NCBI RefSeq assembly: GCF_000826655.1
Contig: NZ_JXJO01000001.1
Span: 154,576-218,575 of the forward strand
Direction of reading: 5' to 3'
DNA: 64,000 nt
Source of the DNA: Psychroserpens damuponensis
GTDB taxonomy: Bacteria > Bacteroidota > Bacteroidia > Flavobacteriales > Flavobacteriaceae
Position numbers and translations under genes: made by a program
Notes under the pieces: model-generated
Told to the model about the DNA's origin: nothing
What the model saw: only the letters and a program-made list of their open reading frames with translations
Database searches by the model: none
Shown here: positions 1 through 8,738 of the stretch, in pieces
How the letters are laid out: each line of letters begins with the position of its first letter
Numbering within the stretch: position 1 is the stretch's first letter

Positions 1-1
1 C

Positions 2-541
2 ACAACTTTTCATGATGTTATTCTAGAAACAATTAAGTCGTATTATAAAGCTCACACCACTCATATCATCACTTCTAGATTAGATAATGATGATAGTTTA
101 CACCAAAATTATATAGAAACCATTCAAAATAATTTTACTCCAAAAGCCTCATTCATAATTGATGTCATAAATGGGTATCAATTGAATTTAAAAACACACA
201 ATACACCTGCTATTAGAGAGATTGAAACAGCATTTAATCCTTTTATAAGTCTCATAGAAGGCGCGCATAATTGTGTCACAGTATTAAATCGTAAGCATTT
301 AGATTGGCATACCAATCCACATAAAACTATTGCAGATCAACCACTGTGGATGCAAGTCATACACAAAAAAAACATTAGTAATTCTGAGAAACTTCATTTT
401 AGAGAAGTGAATACGATAGCGTTTTCTAACTTCGGAATTACAAAGCAATTTGAGCTTAAATCTAACGTTAATATTGCCTTAAGTAATATGATTACTAATT
501 TTAAACGGTTATTTTTGAAACTGAAACTAATGAAAAGCTAG
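2..541 (+). CDS. Putative rhamnosyltransferase-like protein, 3' end only
   Basis: The frame is open from base 2 with no start codon that looks real, so the gene begins left of the window; about 179 codons are visible. Near the visible N-terminus is the segment [16 protein letters not shown], which resembles the RLDNDD block of the putative rhamnosyltransferase family (Pfam PF11316-like), where an acidic cluster is expected to bind metal and nucleotide sugar. Later aromatic and basic residues ([12 protein letters not shown]) also fit that family. A TTG at 182 could be read as a start but would remove the conserved block. The TAG stop lies one base before the lptB ATG, so the two are probably co-transcribed. 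The family call rests on motif memory only. Confidence 0.6.
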   Translation, partial: TTFHDVILETIKSYYKAHTTHIITSRLDNDDSLHQNYIETIQNNFTPKASFIIDVINGYQLNLKTHNTPAIREIETAFNPFISLIEGAHNCVTVLNRKHLDWHTNPHKTIADQPLWMQVIHKKNISNSEKLHFREVNTIAFSNFGITKQFELKSNVNIALSNMITNFKRLFLKLKLMKS

Positions 542-542
542 G

Positions 543-1310
543 ATGAAAACACTCAGAGCCGAAAATTTAATGAAGTCCTATAACGGACGAAAAGTAGTAA
601 AAGATGTCTCTTTAGAAGTGAAGCAAGGAGAAATTGTTGGACTTTTAGGACCAAATGGTGCTGGAAAAACGACTTCATTTTATATGATTGTTGGGCTCAT
701 TAAACCTAATGGTGGAAATATTTTTCTAGAAGGTAATAACATCACCAACTACCCAATGTACAAACGTGCTCAAAATGGTATTGGGTACTTGGCTCAAGAA
801 GCTTCGGTATTTAGAAAATTAAGTATTGAAGATAATATTTTGAGTGTACTTCAAATGACTAAGCTCAGTAAAAAGGAGCAGCAAGCTAAAATGGAATCAT
901 TAATTGAGGAATTTAGCTTAGAACATATTAGAAAAAGTAGAGGTGATTTATTATCTGGTGGAGAACGTCGTCGTACCGAAATTGCTCGTGCATTAGCTAC
1001 AGATCCAGATTTTATTTTATTAGATGAGCCTTTTGCAGGTGTAGATCCAGTGGCTGTTGAAGATATTCAAAGAATTATTGCTCAACTCACCAAAAAAAAT
1101 ATTGGTATTCTCATTACCGATCACAATGTGCAAGAGACTTTAGCCATTACAGATAGAACTTACCTTATGTTTGAAGGTAGTATTTTAAAAGCTGGAGAAC
1201 CAGAAGAATTGGCAAGTGATGAAATGGTACGAAAAGTCTATCTAGGTCAAAATTTTGAGTTACGTAAAAAGAAATTGAATTTTGAGGCTGCTCAAAAAGA
1301 AATAGAGTAA
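543..1310 (+). CDS. lptB: LPS export ABC transporter ATP-binding protein LptB
   Basis: Cytoplasmic ATPase that powers the LptB2FG complex, which extracts lipopolysaccharide from the inner membrane and feeds it to the Lpt bridge. The protein is 255 residues, slightly longer than the usual 240. It has Walker [10 protein letters not shown] (36-44), signature [15 protein letters not shown] (137-151), Walker B FILLDEP (157-163, catalytic Glu162) and the switch His in ITDHNVQET (about 194). The GGERRR signature and the FAGVDP D-loop are typical of LptB rather than of other ABC ATPases. It starts one base after the preceding stop. LptF, LptG and LptC are not in the window. A perfect AT-only hairpin lies just downstream. 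Confidence 0.95.
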   Translation: MKTLRAENLMKSYNGRKVVKDVSLEVKQGEIVGLLGPNGAGKTTSFYMIVGLIKPNGGNIFLEGNNITNYPMYKRAQNGIGYLAQEASVFRKLSIEDNILSVLQMTKLSKKEQQAKMESLIEEFSLEHIRKSRGDLLSGGERRRTEIARALATDPDFILLDEPFAGVDPVAVEDIQRIIAQLTKKNIGILITDHNVQETLAITDRTYLMFEGSILKAGEPEELASDEMVRKVYLGQNFELRKKKLNFEAAQKEIE

Positions 1311-1311
1311 G

Positions 1312-1347
1312 TTAAATTATAAATTGTTTTAATAATTTATAATTTAA
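1312..1347 (+). terminator. Perfect A/T hairpin downstream of lptB
   Basis: A 14-bp perfect inverted repeat (1312-1325 and 1334-1347) with an 8-base loop begins one base after the lptB stop codon. The stem is made only of A and T, so it is weaker than a classic intrinsic terminator and has no long U tract. Its position suggests transcript-end formation or 3'-end protection for lptB. Confidence 0.45.
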
Positions 1348-1349
1348 AG

Positions 1350-1370
1350 TGTTGGTAAAAAATACCGACA
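1350..1370. other. Small hairpin in the lptB/lipoprotein intergenic region
   Basis: An 8-bp stem with one G-T pair (1350-1357 and 1363-1370) around an A5 loop. It lies between convergent genes (lptB on plus, the lipoprotein pair on minus), so it may help end transcription from either side. The role is inferred from position only. Confidence 0.3.
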
Positions 1371-1438
1371 TTAGCGAAATCTATTTTCTTCGATAAAGTC
1401 AAATAATTTATCCAAAGTCAGTAACGAAATTTTAGCCA

Positions 1439-1810
1439 TTATTCTTTAATTCTTATTAAACCAAATTTATGTTTTCCATAACTATTCGTTAACGTACCTA
1501 ATAATGTATCTTGATTTTCAGATAGTGTGTAATCAATTAAAATATCATCTTCAGTATCAACTTGTTTTCCTAGAGAATCCCAAATAAAAGTCTGATAAGT
1601 AAATTCAATTTTTGAATTTGTCGCTTTCCATAACACGTTTGCATTATCCTCGTCTATAAAAACAAGACTGTCCGGATAAAATTCCCAAGAAATTTTATCG
1701 TTTTCAGTTTCGTACCACTTTCCGTTCAGTTTTTTTTCGGCTGAATTTTGACCACAAGCAATAATTAGAATAAAAGTTAATAAAATTGGTATGTAAAGTA
1801 GTCTCTTCAA
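1439..1810 (-). CDS. Small lipoprotein, lipocalin-like, unknown function
   Basis: A 123-residue protein with a type II signal peptide: MKRLL, a hydrophobic run, then the lipobox IIAC with the lipidated Cys at 19. The mature part opens with a GKWYE motif and alternates short beta-like stretches, as in small lipocalin-like lipoproteins of Bacteroidota. No catalytic motif is visible. It lies one base downstream of the next lipoprotein gene on the same strand, so the two form a probable transcription unit. The TAA stop overlaps by one base the ATG of a 22-codon open frame (stop at 1371-1373), which I do not annotate as a gene. Confidence 0.65.
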   Translation of the reverse strand: MKRLLYIPILLTFILIIACGQNSAEKKLNGKWYETENDKISWEFYPDSLVFIDEDNANVLWKATNSKIEFTYQTFIWDSLGKQVDTEDDILIDYTLSENQDTLLGTLTNSYGKHKFGLIRIKE

Positions 1811-1811
1811 A

Positions 1812-2012
1812 TTATTGCCAACGCTGAGCTATCTCTAATTCATTATTAACTAAAGCCTTGAGAAGATAATTAAAATCATGAACTAAATTTAACTTTTTTT
1901 CAAACTCAAAACAAGCTCTTTTGTATTCACAATCAAAATTCATTTTAATTTGTTCTTCTTTTTGACAAGAAGACAAAAAGGTTAATATGAGTAAAATGAT
2001 TATACTTTTCAT
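1812..2012 (-). CDS. Very small lipoprotein, unknown function
   Basis: A 66-residue protein with a clear lipoprotein signal (MKSIIILLILTFLSSC, Cys at 16) followed by a charged, mostly helical tail containing two further Cys residues. I do not recognise the family. The next gene in the same direction starts one base after its stop, so the two are probably co-expressed and sit together in the envelope. Short length lowers confidence, but the signal peptide and the tight spacing argue that it is real. Confidence 0.55.
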   Translation of the reverse strand: MKSIIILLILTFLSSCQKEEQIKMNFDCEYKRACFEFEKKLNLVHDFNYLLKALVNNELEIAQRWQ

Positions 2013-2033
2013 GTTTTAATATAATTTTTTGCC

Positions 2034-2058
2034 ATTGTTGGTGTTTTCCACCAACAAT
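2034..2058 (-). terminator. Hairpin downstream of the tubby-like gene
   Basis: A perfect 10-bp stem (2034-2043 and 2049-2058) with a 5-base loop sits 19 bases beyond the stop of the minus-strand gene ending at 2078. On the minus strand it is not followed by a U run, so it may be a weak terminator or a 3'-end stabilising structure. It also lies just upstream of the small lipoprotein gene. Confidence 0.45.
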
Positions 2059-2077
2059 AAACCTAAAATCGTAAAGA

Positions 2078-2674
2078 CTAACCTCTTCGTCTCTCCAACA
2101 GCACCATCATCATAAAGCCTAAAATGATACGTTCGTCATCATCATTATCTATAGGTTTGAGTTTTGAGAGTTTGAATTTTCTTCCGAAGAAAGAAGGTTC
2201 CTTTTTTAATTGACATACGGCTTGACCGTTTAAATCAGTTACAGTATAACTTGGGTTGAATAGATAACCTGTAAAACCTCCAAGAATAGGAATATTCCCT
2301 AACATATTGTCCATCACCTTTACCCAAGCATTGTCTTCTCTAATATGGTATTGCAACTTTTGACGTTGATCTATGAGTTCATAATGTGCTTTCCAAATAG
2401 AAGCCCAACCTTTTCTAGCAATTTTGCCCAATTCTTTACCTTGAGCATCTTTAAAACTATAGGCTGCAGAAAAATCTATCCATTGATCTGCTTTTATTGT
2501 ATGCGTTAGATTTGTTTTATTAGTACTATCATAAATACTAATGGCTTCCTTAAGCTTAAACATTTTTTGCCTAACGTATGCTACTGTTTTGCCACTAGCA
2601 TCTGTTGCTGTGAAATCATTTGATAATGTCGTCACATGAAACTTGAAACTAATTGGATATTTTAAATCTTTCAT
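2078..2674 (-). CDS. LURP-one-related / tubby C-terminal-like protein
   Basis: A 198-residue protein without signal peptide or clear membrane segment until a short hydrophobic C-terminal stretch (LGFMMMVLLE). The pattern of short strands (YPISFKFHV, TATDASGKTVAYVRQK, YSFKDAQGKELGKIARKG, YTVTDLNGQAVCQLKKE) matches the beta-barrel with central helix of LURP-one-related or scramblase-like tubby C-terminal domains (Pfam LOR group). Members bind membranes or lipids, but the bacterial role is not established. It stands alone, with 55 bases before the next gene. The fold assignment is from pattern only. Confidence 0.6.
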   Translation of the reverse strand: MKDLKYPISFKFHVTTLSNDFTATDASGKTVAYVRQKMFKLKEAISIYDSTNKTNLTHTIKADQWIDFSAAYSFKDAQGKELGKIARKGWASIWKAHYELIDQRQKLQYHIREDNAWVKVMDNMLGNIPILGGFTGYLFNPSYTVTDLNGQAVCQLKKEPSFFGRKFKLSKLKPIDNDDDERIILGFMMMVLLERRRG

Positions 2675-2729
2675 AAATTTGATGTCATCAATACTAAGTT
2701 AGCAGGTCTTACATTTAGTGTATATTGGG

Positions 2730-3620
2730 CTAATTATTCTTGTTTTTACTAAAAAGCAAGCCATATATCCATTTTAAAAATTTGACAATTATAACGGCTA
2801 TTGCTCCCACAATAAGTCCTAAAACAAAGTCTCTAAGCATAGACGGAATTTGCTCTAAAAAATGATGCAAAAATTCTAGGTTATGAGCAAAAATGCCTCC
2901 AGCTACTAAAAGCAATGCAATAGTTCCTATAACCGATAAACTCTTAATAATTTTTGGCAAAGCTTGAACCAAGAAATTACCAATATAGAAGGTAACATTC
3001 TTTTTATTCTTACTTAATTTAATCATACGCAAACCAAGATCATCCATTCTTACAATAAGAGCCACAATACCATAAACTCCAATGGTTGCAATAATAGCAA
3101 CGATAGAAACCACCAAAATTTGAAAAAGTAAATCCTGCCCTACTACTGTACCCAAAGCAATAATTACAATTTCTACGGAAAGTATAAAATCGGTTACAAT
3201 AGCAGATTTAATCTTAGATTTTTCTAATTCTAGAAGCTCTTCTTCAGAAAGCTCTATATCAGGACTAATCATAGCATGCGCTTTATGTGGCACAAAATAT
3301 TCATAAATTTTCTCTACACCTTCATATGCCAAGTAAACTCCTCCTATAATTAAAATAACGGTGACAGCCCAAGGTAAAAAGGCGCTCAGCAAAAAGGCAA
3401 CGGGTAAAATAATTAACTTATTAAGCATTGAGCCTTTTGTGATTGCCCAAAGCACCGGAATTTCGCGAGAGGACACAAAACCCGAAGCTTTCTCAGCATT
3501 TACAGCCAAATCGTCTCCTAAAATTCCTGCGGTTTTTTTTGTGGTAATTTTACTCATTGCAGCAACATCATCCATGAGCGCTCCAATATCATCTAATAAT
3601 GCAAAAAATCCTGATGCCAT
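2730..3620 (-). CDS. DUF808 family inner-membrane protein (YedI-like)
   Basis: A 296-residue protein whose N-terminus (MASGFFALLDDIGALMDDVA) is the hallmark of the DUF808/YedI family, followed by DLAVNAEKASGF and IPVLWAITKGS blocks also typical of it. Several hydrophobic segments (about 70-98, 142-190, 210-245 and 262-290) predict a polytopic inner-membrane protein. The function of the family is unknown. It ends with a Lys/Asn-rich tail (LLFSKNKNN) and starts 20 bases after the pssA stop in the same direction, so the two may share a transcript. Length is close to family normal. Confidence 0.88.
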   Translation of the reverse strand: MASGFFALLDDIGALMDDVAAMSKITTKKTAGILGDDLAVNAEKASGFVSSREIPVLWAITKGSMLNKLIILPVAFLLSAFLPWAVTVILIIGGVYLAYEGVEKIYEYFVPHKAHAMISPDIELSEEELLELEKSKIKSAIVTDFILSVEIVIIALGTVVGQDLLFQILVVSIVAIIATIGVYGIVALIVRMDDLGLRMIKLSKNKKNVTFYIGNFLVQALPKIIKSLSVIGTIALLLVAGGIFAHNLEFLHHFLEQIPSMLRDFVLGLIVGAIAVIIVKFLKWIYGLLFSKNKNN

Positions 3621-3640
3621 TAATTGAGATTATAAAGTTT

Positions 3641-4402
3641 TTAAATTGTTTTTGTTGTCATATTTTGAAATACAGAAAGCAAAATGTACAACATTATAAT
3701 TAATGGGATTGCAATAAATTGAAAAACCACTAGTAATAGTATAGTTGAGATGATTAACACATATCTAATCTTATTATTAGCAAAGCTATAATCTTTAAAT
3801 TTTAATGCAAATAGTTTAATTTTTGAGTTTAACAAATAGCAACTCAATGCAGTAAAGGCTATTAAAAACCATGGGTTTAATATAAGGTTGGTAGCAAAGC
3901 TGCTATTCTGAAATTCAATAATTAGAGGTAATGAAATCACTAACAACGTATTTGCTGGAGTTGGTAAGCCTTTAAAATAGGTTTGTTGCTCTTCATCGAT
4001 ATTGAATTTAGCTAGACGATATGCTGACGCTAGTGTAATAAATAAACCGATAAGCGCAACTAATGAAATATTAATGCTAGACCAACTTATATTTGAAGAC
4101 CAATCATCGAGTGTTTGCATTTCCGGAGCATGAAAACTGATAGACATTAATTTAAACATGACAATCCCAGGCACTAAACCACTAGTTACCATATCTGCTA
4201 GAGAATCCAACTGAACTCCCAACGGACTTTGAACATTTAGTTTTCTAGCTAGAAGTCCGTCAAAAAAATCAAAAAACACACCTAAAAACACAAAAATTGC
4301 TGTTGCAACAAAATTATTGTGAACTGCAAAGATGACTGCAATACTACCGCAAAACAAATTGAGTAAGGTGACAAAGTTAGGAATGTACTTATTTATAGAC
4401 AT
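3641..4402 (-). CDS. pssA: CDP-diacylglycerol-serine O-phosphatidyltransferase
   Basis: Makes phosphatidylserine from CDP-diacylglycerol and serine at the inner membrane, the first step to phosphatidylethanolamine. The 253-residue protein has the full CDP-alcohol phosphatidyltransferase signature DGxxARx8GxxxDxxxD (Asp48, Gly49, Ala52, Arg53, Gly62, Asp66, Asp70) in the segment DGLLARKLNVQSPLG. About seven hydrophobic helices are visible. Opening residues MSINKYIPNFVTLLNLFCG are typical of Bacteroidota PssA. It is divergent from the PorV-like gene, with 85 bases between them. The substrate (serine rather than glycerol phosphate) is inferred from the NFVTLLNLFCG type of N-terminus. Confidence 0.9.
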   Translation of the reverse strand: MSINKYIPNFVTLLNLFCGSIAVIFAVHNNFVATAIFVFLGVFFDFFDGLLARKLNVQSPLGVQLDSLADMVTSGLVPGIVMFKLMSISFHAPEMQTLDDWSSNISWSSINISLVALIGLFITLASAYRLAKFNIDEEQQTYFKGLPTPANTLLVISLPLIIEFQNSSFATNLILNPWFLIAFTALSCYLLNSKIKLFALKFKDYSFANNKIRYVLIISTILLLVVFQFIAIPLIIMLYILLSVFQNMTTKTI

Positions 4403-4487
4403 ACATTAAGATTTGCGTAAAAATAGCAAACTATTTTCGACTAATGCAAAAGACGTACAATATCTACACTTTTTTACAGTTTAATAG

Positions 4488-5591
4488 ATGAAAAATATTG
4501 TGCATATTTGTAAAAAATTTTTGCTTTTGAAAAAGTACTTACGCATTGTTATCACCTTGATTCCATTTTTTTGCGCCTCACAAACTAAATATTCTAATGA
4601 ATTTTTGAATATTGGTGTGGATGCAGCTGCACTTGGAATGAGTAATAGTGTAGCGTCTCATACTGCAGATGTAAATTCTGGGTATTGGAATCCTGCTGGT
4701 CTTGTTAATCTTGAAGACAGTCAATTAGCATTATTACACTCTAGTTATTTTGCTAATATTGCAAATTACAACTATATCGCTTTTGCAAAACCTTTAGATG
4801 ATAGAAGCGCCATAGCTTTATCACTTATTAGATTTGGTGTTGATGATATTTTAGATACCACACAATTAATTGACGATCAAGGAAATATTAATTACGACAG
4901 AGTGAGTTTATTCTCAACGGCAGATTATGCAATGACGTTTTCATATGCTAGAAAACTACCTTTAGACGGTTTAAGTTATGGTATAAATGCCAAAGTGGTA
5001 AGACGTATTATTGGCGATTTTGCTAATTCTTGGGGATTTGGCCTTGATGCTGGAATTCAATTTGAAAGTAAAAATGATTGGAAGTTTGGTATCATGGCAA
5101 GAGACATTACCACCACTTTTAATGCATGGTCTTTTGATGATGATAAATTAGCAGATATTCAAAACGCTATTGAAGGTCAAAACCAAACCGTACCTGAGAG
5201 CACAGAGCTTACCATCCCTAAATTACAAATTGGGATGTCTAAAAAATTTGTGTTTCATTATGACTACTCACTATTAGCTTCTTTTGATTTAAATGTAAGA
5301 TTTGAACAAAATAATGACATCATTTCATCTTCTTTTGCAAGTTTCAATCCGGCTTTAGGATTTGAATTTGGATATACAGACCTTGTATTTTTAAGAGCTG
5401 GTGCAGGAAATTTTCAAAATGAATTACAATTAGACAATTCAGAAAACTTAACCTTTCAACCTAGTTTAGGCTTAGGCTTTAAATATAGAGGCATTCAAAT
5501 AGATTATGCTTTTACAGATATTGGAGATCAAAGTGCCGCTTTATACTCCAATGTTTTTTCTTTAAAACTCGATTTAAGTATCTTTAGATAG
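4488..5591 (+). CDS. PorV/PorQ-family outer-membrane beta-barrel protein
   Basis: A 367-residue protein. A signal-like N-terminus with a hydrophobic stretch ends near FFCASQTKYSN. Then comes the family opening block (FLNIGVDAAALGMSNS, DVNSGYWNPAGL) seen in PorV and PorQ proteins, the FadL-like barrels linked to type IX secretion. The rest consists of alternating strands ending on an aromatic residue, and the protein finishes with VFSLKLDLSIFR. It resembles the paralogue often called PorV2 rather than PorV itself, so a direct part in T9SS is uncertain. The N-terminal extension before the hydrophobic core is long, but no better start is visible. Its stop overlaps the GTG start of lnt by one base. 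Confidence 0.82.
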   Translation: MKNIVHICKKFLLLKKYLRIVITLIPFFCASQTKYSNEFLNIGVDAAALGMSNSVASHTADVNSGYWNPAGLVNLEDSQLALLHSSYFANIANYNYIAFAKPLDDRSAIALSLIRFGVDDILDTTQLIDDQGNINYDRVSLFSTADYAMTFSYARKLPLDGLSYGINAKVVRRIIGDFANSWGFGLDAGIQFESKNDWKFGIMARDITTTFNAWSFDDDKLADIQNAIEGQNQTVPESTELTIPKLQIGMSKKFVFHYDYSLLASFDLNVRFEQNNDIISSSFASFNPALGFEFGYTDLVFLRAGAGNFQNELQLDNSENLTFQPSLGLGFKYRGIQIDYAFTDIGDQSAALYSNVFSLKLDLSIFR

Positions 5592-7189
5592 TGAATAGAC
5601 TTTTACTTTCAATGTTATCAGGCATTATTTTAGCATTAGGTTGGCCAACCTATGGTTTTCCTATTTTACTGTTTTTTGCGTTTGTCCCATTATTACTAGT
5701 CGAACGCCAATTACGATTGTCTAATGCAAAACTAAAAAGTCTTAAAATTTTTGGTCTCTCCTATCTCACATTTCTCATCTGGAATGCCATTACAACAAGT
5801 TGGTTACGATTTGCAGACCCCTTTGGAGCTGGCTTCGCCGTTTTTGTAAACTCGGCATTGATGGCACTCATCATATTACTATATCACAAATATGCCAACC
5901 GACAATCACAAAACAGATCCTTATTATTTTTGGTTGTACTCTGGATCAGTTTTGAAAAATTACATTTAGGATGGGAATTTTCTTGGCCTTGGCTTAATCT
6001 TGGCAATGGTTTTTCAAACTATATAAGTTGGGTACAATGGTATGAATATACTGGAACTTTTGGAGGTACACTTTGGGTATGGATTTTAAATACCCTCATT
6101 TTTAAAGGCGCTATAACCTATCAAACCGAAAAATCAAAACCGGTTTTAAAATCTTTACTGCTGAAATGTGCTGGACTCATAATTGCACCAATACTGATAT
6201 CTCTGGCAATTTACAATAGCTATTCTCATGAAGGAAACACCGTAAATGTAATTGCTTTACAGCCTAATATTGATCCTTATTCAGAAAAATATAATATCAC
6301 AAATTTAAAATTTGCAGATCTGTTTTTTGAACTATCAAATTCTAAAATCACAGATTCTACAGACTTTGTCATTGCTCCCGAAACCTTTTTAGCAGAAGGC
6401 ACACGACTCAAACAATTTGATAATTCGTTAGTAAAAAATAAATTTGATCGTTACGTTCTAGAACATCCAAACGTCAATCTCCTAACTGGCATTTCATTTT
6501 ACGACATGTTTAAAGATGCGCGTAGAATTAGAAAAGAAACTAACGTTTACAAGTTCTCACCAAATACGTGGTATGACGATTATAACGCTGCACTTTTAAT
6601 TAATAGTACAGATACTGTACAACAATACAACAAATCAAAATTGGTTGTTGGTGTTGAAAATTTCCCATATCAGGATGTTTTAAAACCGCTTATTGGAGAT
6701 GCTATGATTGATCTTGGAGGTACCATAGCCATGAAAACCACACAAGATTACAGAAGTGTTTTTACAGGTATAAATCCTAATCACAAAGCGGCTCCAATCA
6801 TATGTTATGAATCTGTTTATGGTGAGTTTGTTACTGGATATGTAAGAAACGACGCCAACTTTTTGGCCATTATCACTAACGATGCGTGGTGGAATGTAAC
6901 CCAAGGCCATAAACAACATTTAAGTTATGCTAAACTTAGAGCTGTAGAAACTCGACGTGACATTGTACGTAGTGCAAATACTGGCGTTTCTGCAATAATT
7001 AATGCCAAAGGAGATATCACTAGTACGCTTGCTTATGGAGAAAAAGGTGCATTATCAGGGCAATTAATCACTAATGATAAAATTACCTTCTATGTGATGG
7101 CTGGAGATTATATTGCTAGAATTAGCATTTTTATTCTAATTTTTGTGGGATTGATAGGTTTCTTCCGAAGAAAAAAAGAACAACTCTAA
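5591..7189 (+). CDS. lnt: Apolipoprotein N-acyltransferase
   Basis: Adds the third acyl chain to the N-terminal Cys of lipoproteins on the periplasmic face of the inner membrane. The 532-residue protein has an N-terminal membrane part (about 1-210) and a carbon-nitrogen hydrolase domain. The catalytic triad is visible as Glu264 (IAPETFLAEG), Lys348 (QYNKSKLVVG) and Cys405 (PIICYESVYG). A C-terminal membrane helix and basic tail (RRKKEQL) follow. The start is GTG at 5591, giving MNRLLLSMLSG and overlapping the upstream TAG by one base, which indicates translational coupling. Many lipoprotein genes nearby depend on this step. Confidence 0.93.
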   Translation: MNRLLLSMLSGIILALGWPTYGFPILLFFAFVPLLLVERQLRLSNAKLKSLKIFGLSYLTFLIWNAITTSWLRFADPFGAGFAVFVNSALMALIILLYHKYANRQSQNRSLLFLVVLWISFEKLHLGWEFSWPWLNLGNGFSNYISWVQWYEYTGTFGGTLWVWILNTLIFKGAITYQTEKSKPVLKSLLLKCAGLIIAPILISLAIYNSYSHEGNTVNVIALQPNIDPYSEKYNITNLKFADLFFELSNSKITDSTDFVIAPETFLAEGTRLKQFDNSLVKNKFDRYVLEHPNVNLLTGISFYDMFKDARRIRKETNVYKFSPNTWYDDYNAALLINSTDTVQQYNKSKLVVGVENFPYQDVLKPLIGDAMIDLGGTIAMKTTQDYRSVFTGINPNHKAAPIICYESVYGEFVTGYVRNDANFLAIITNDAWWNVTQGHKQHLSYAKLRAVETRRDIVRSANTGVSAIINAKGDITSTLAYGEKGALSGQLITNDKITFYVMAGDYIARISIFILIFVGLIGFFRRKKEQL

Positions 7190-7284
7190 CGTATTGAAAA
7201 AGGACTCTACATTGCTCTACGGAAATGTAAAACATCTACAAATTGGTCTTTTAAATAAATTACTTAGCCAATAAAAACAATCAC

Positions 7285-8679
7285 TTATTGTCCTCTATAA
7301 TATAAAATAGTACTTAAGGTTTTAACGACAATATTAATATCTAGAAAAACGCTTCGATGTTTGATATAATATAAATCATATTGAAGTTTTGTTAAACTAT
7401 CATCAACAGATGAGCCATAGCGTGTATTTACTTGTGCCCAACCTGTAAGTCCAGGTTTTACAATATGCCTTGTTTCATAAAAAGGGATAATTCTTGAGAG
7501 TTCGTTTACAAAAAACGGACGTTCTGGACGAGGACCAATAATACTCATATCACCTCGAAGCACATTGAGAAACTGAGGAATTTCATCGAGTCGTGATCGT
7601 CTCAGGAACGTTCCAAATTTGGTAATTCTTACATCATTTTTCTGAGCCCATTTTGCACCACCTGCTTCAGCGTTTACGACCATACTGCGCAGCTTAACAA
7701 TTTGAAATAGCTTACCATTTTGACCCACACGCTCTTGAAAATAAAACAGAGGACCTTTGTTAGCTATAAAATTTCCGATGATAATAAAAGGAAGAATGAT
7801 ACTACCAAAAACGAGTCCTAGAATTGAAAATATAATATCAAAAGCACGATGAAAAAAGAGGTATAATGTATTTTGATTACTGCGACTAAATGGGAAATAT
7901 TTATAAAAATCTTTACCAACAAACTGAATAGGCACACGGTAAGTAATCTCTTCAAAAACCTGTGTATATTCTCGTATTATAAACCCTTTATCGAGCAAAG
8001 AAATGAGGTCGTGATAAATCTCTGACGTAATGGTCTCAGAGTTATAGCTGGCTACAAGTATTTCAGATATTTTTTCATCTCTAATAACTTGCAATAAGTT
8101 TTGAGAATCAAACTCTTTTAAACCTTTAAATTTTATTGGTGAATCTGCCTCAGTTTCTGAGTTTATAAATCCAACAATTTTATAATTAGGATCGGACTGA
8201 TTCAAAGGTTTTATGATATTTTCAATATTGGAAATTTCTCCTACTAATAATACTTTTTTATAGAATCTAGGTGTTGAAATAAATGTAATATAAATCCATC
8301 TCCAAATAAAAATCATGGCAATGATGCACAAATAAAAATACAATATTTGCAATCGTCGCTCAGGAAGAAAAGGTGTTAAAACTGGTGTTAGAAGATAAAA
8401 TAAGACAGTCGTAGATACTGTTAAAACTATGTTTCTAAAGGTAACATCTAATTTACTTGATTTTTGAAGATCATAGATTTCGAAAATTGTACCAAACACA
8501 GTGATGTAAATGGCCAAAACGATGAGATACCCAATATTATCTCTTATTACAGTTAAATAATCATAATTAATACAAGTTTCTAAAAAATACAAACCAAGTA
8601 CAACAACACATATATCCATGATGCGGAGTAATACTTTACGCTCTGAAATCTCAAAATGGATGTCTTTTTTACGGCTCAT
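7285..8679 (-). CDS. Polyprenyl glycosylphosphotransferase, WcaJ-like (initiating transferase)
   Basis: Transfers a sugar 1-phosphate to undecaprenyl phosphate, the first step of repeat-unit synthesis. The 464-residue protein has N-terminal membrane helices (about 15-135), a central nucleotide-binding-like domain (from VLLVGEISNIENI), and a C-terminal bacterial sugar transferase domain (PF02397 type). The C-terminal part shows FHRAFDIIFSILG, the KLRSM block, RRSRLDEIPQFLNVLRGDMS with the catalytic Asp-Glu pair, and IGPRPERPFF. The long architecture fits hexose-1-phosphate transferases such as WcaJ. It is the last gene of the leftward locus and converges with lnt. A second, short initiating transferase sits at the other end (47091-47678). 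Confidence 0.92.
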   Translation of the reverse strand: MSRKKDIHFEISERKVLLRIMDICVVVLGLYFLETCINYDYLTVIRDNIGYLIVLAIYITVFGTIFEIYDLQKSSKLDVTFRNIVLTVSTTVLFYLLTPVLTPFLPERRLQILYFYLCIIAMIFIWRWIYITFISTPRFYKKVLLVGEISNIENIIKPLNQSDPNYKIVGFINSETEADSPIKFKGLKEFDSQNLLQVIRDEKISEILVASYNSETITSEIYHDLISLLDKGFIIREYTQVFEEITYRVPIQFVGKDFYKYFPFSRSNQNTLYLFFHRAFDIIFSILGLVFGSIILPFIIIGNFIANKGPLFYFQERVGQNGKLFQIVKLRSMVVNAEAGGAKWAQKNDVRITKFGTFLRRSRLDEIPQFLNVLRGDMSIIGPRPERPFFVNELSRIIPFYETRHIVKPGLTGWAQVNTRYGSSVDDSLTKLQYDLYYIKHRSVFLDINIVVKTLSTILYYRGQ

Positions 8680-8738
8680 TAATTAATTTAAGGTCTGGTA
8701 AATATACTAAGTTCAATAACATTACAATAATTATTTCG

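Noticed and set aside
182..541. Complete gene starting with TTG at 182
   Set aside because: The frame is open from base 2 and the conserved RLDNDD block lies upstream of 182, so this is the 3' part of a longer gene.
3361..3627. 88-codon plus-strand open frame
   Set aside because: It lies wholly antisense to the DUF808 gene, whose N-terminal family signature is clear, and has no recognisable protein features.
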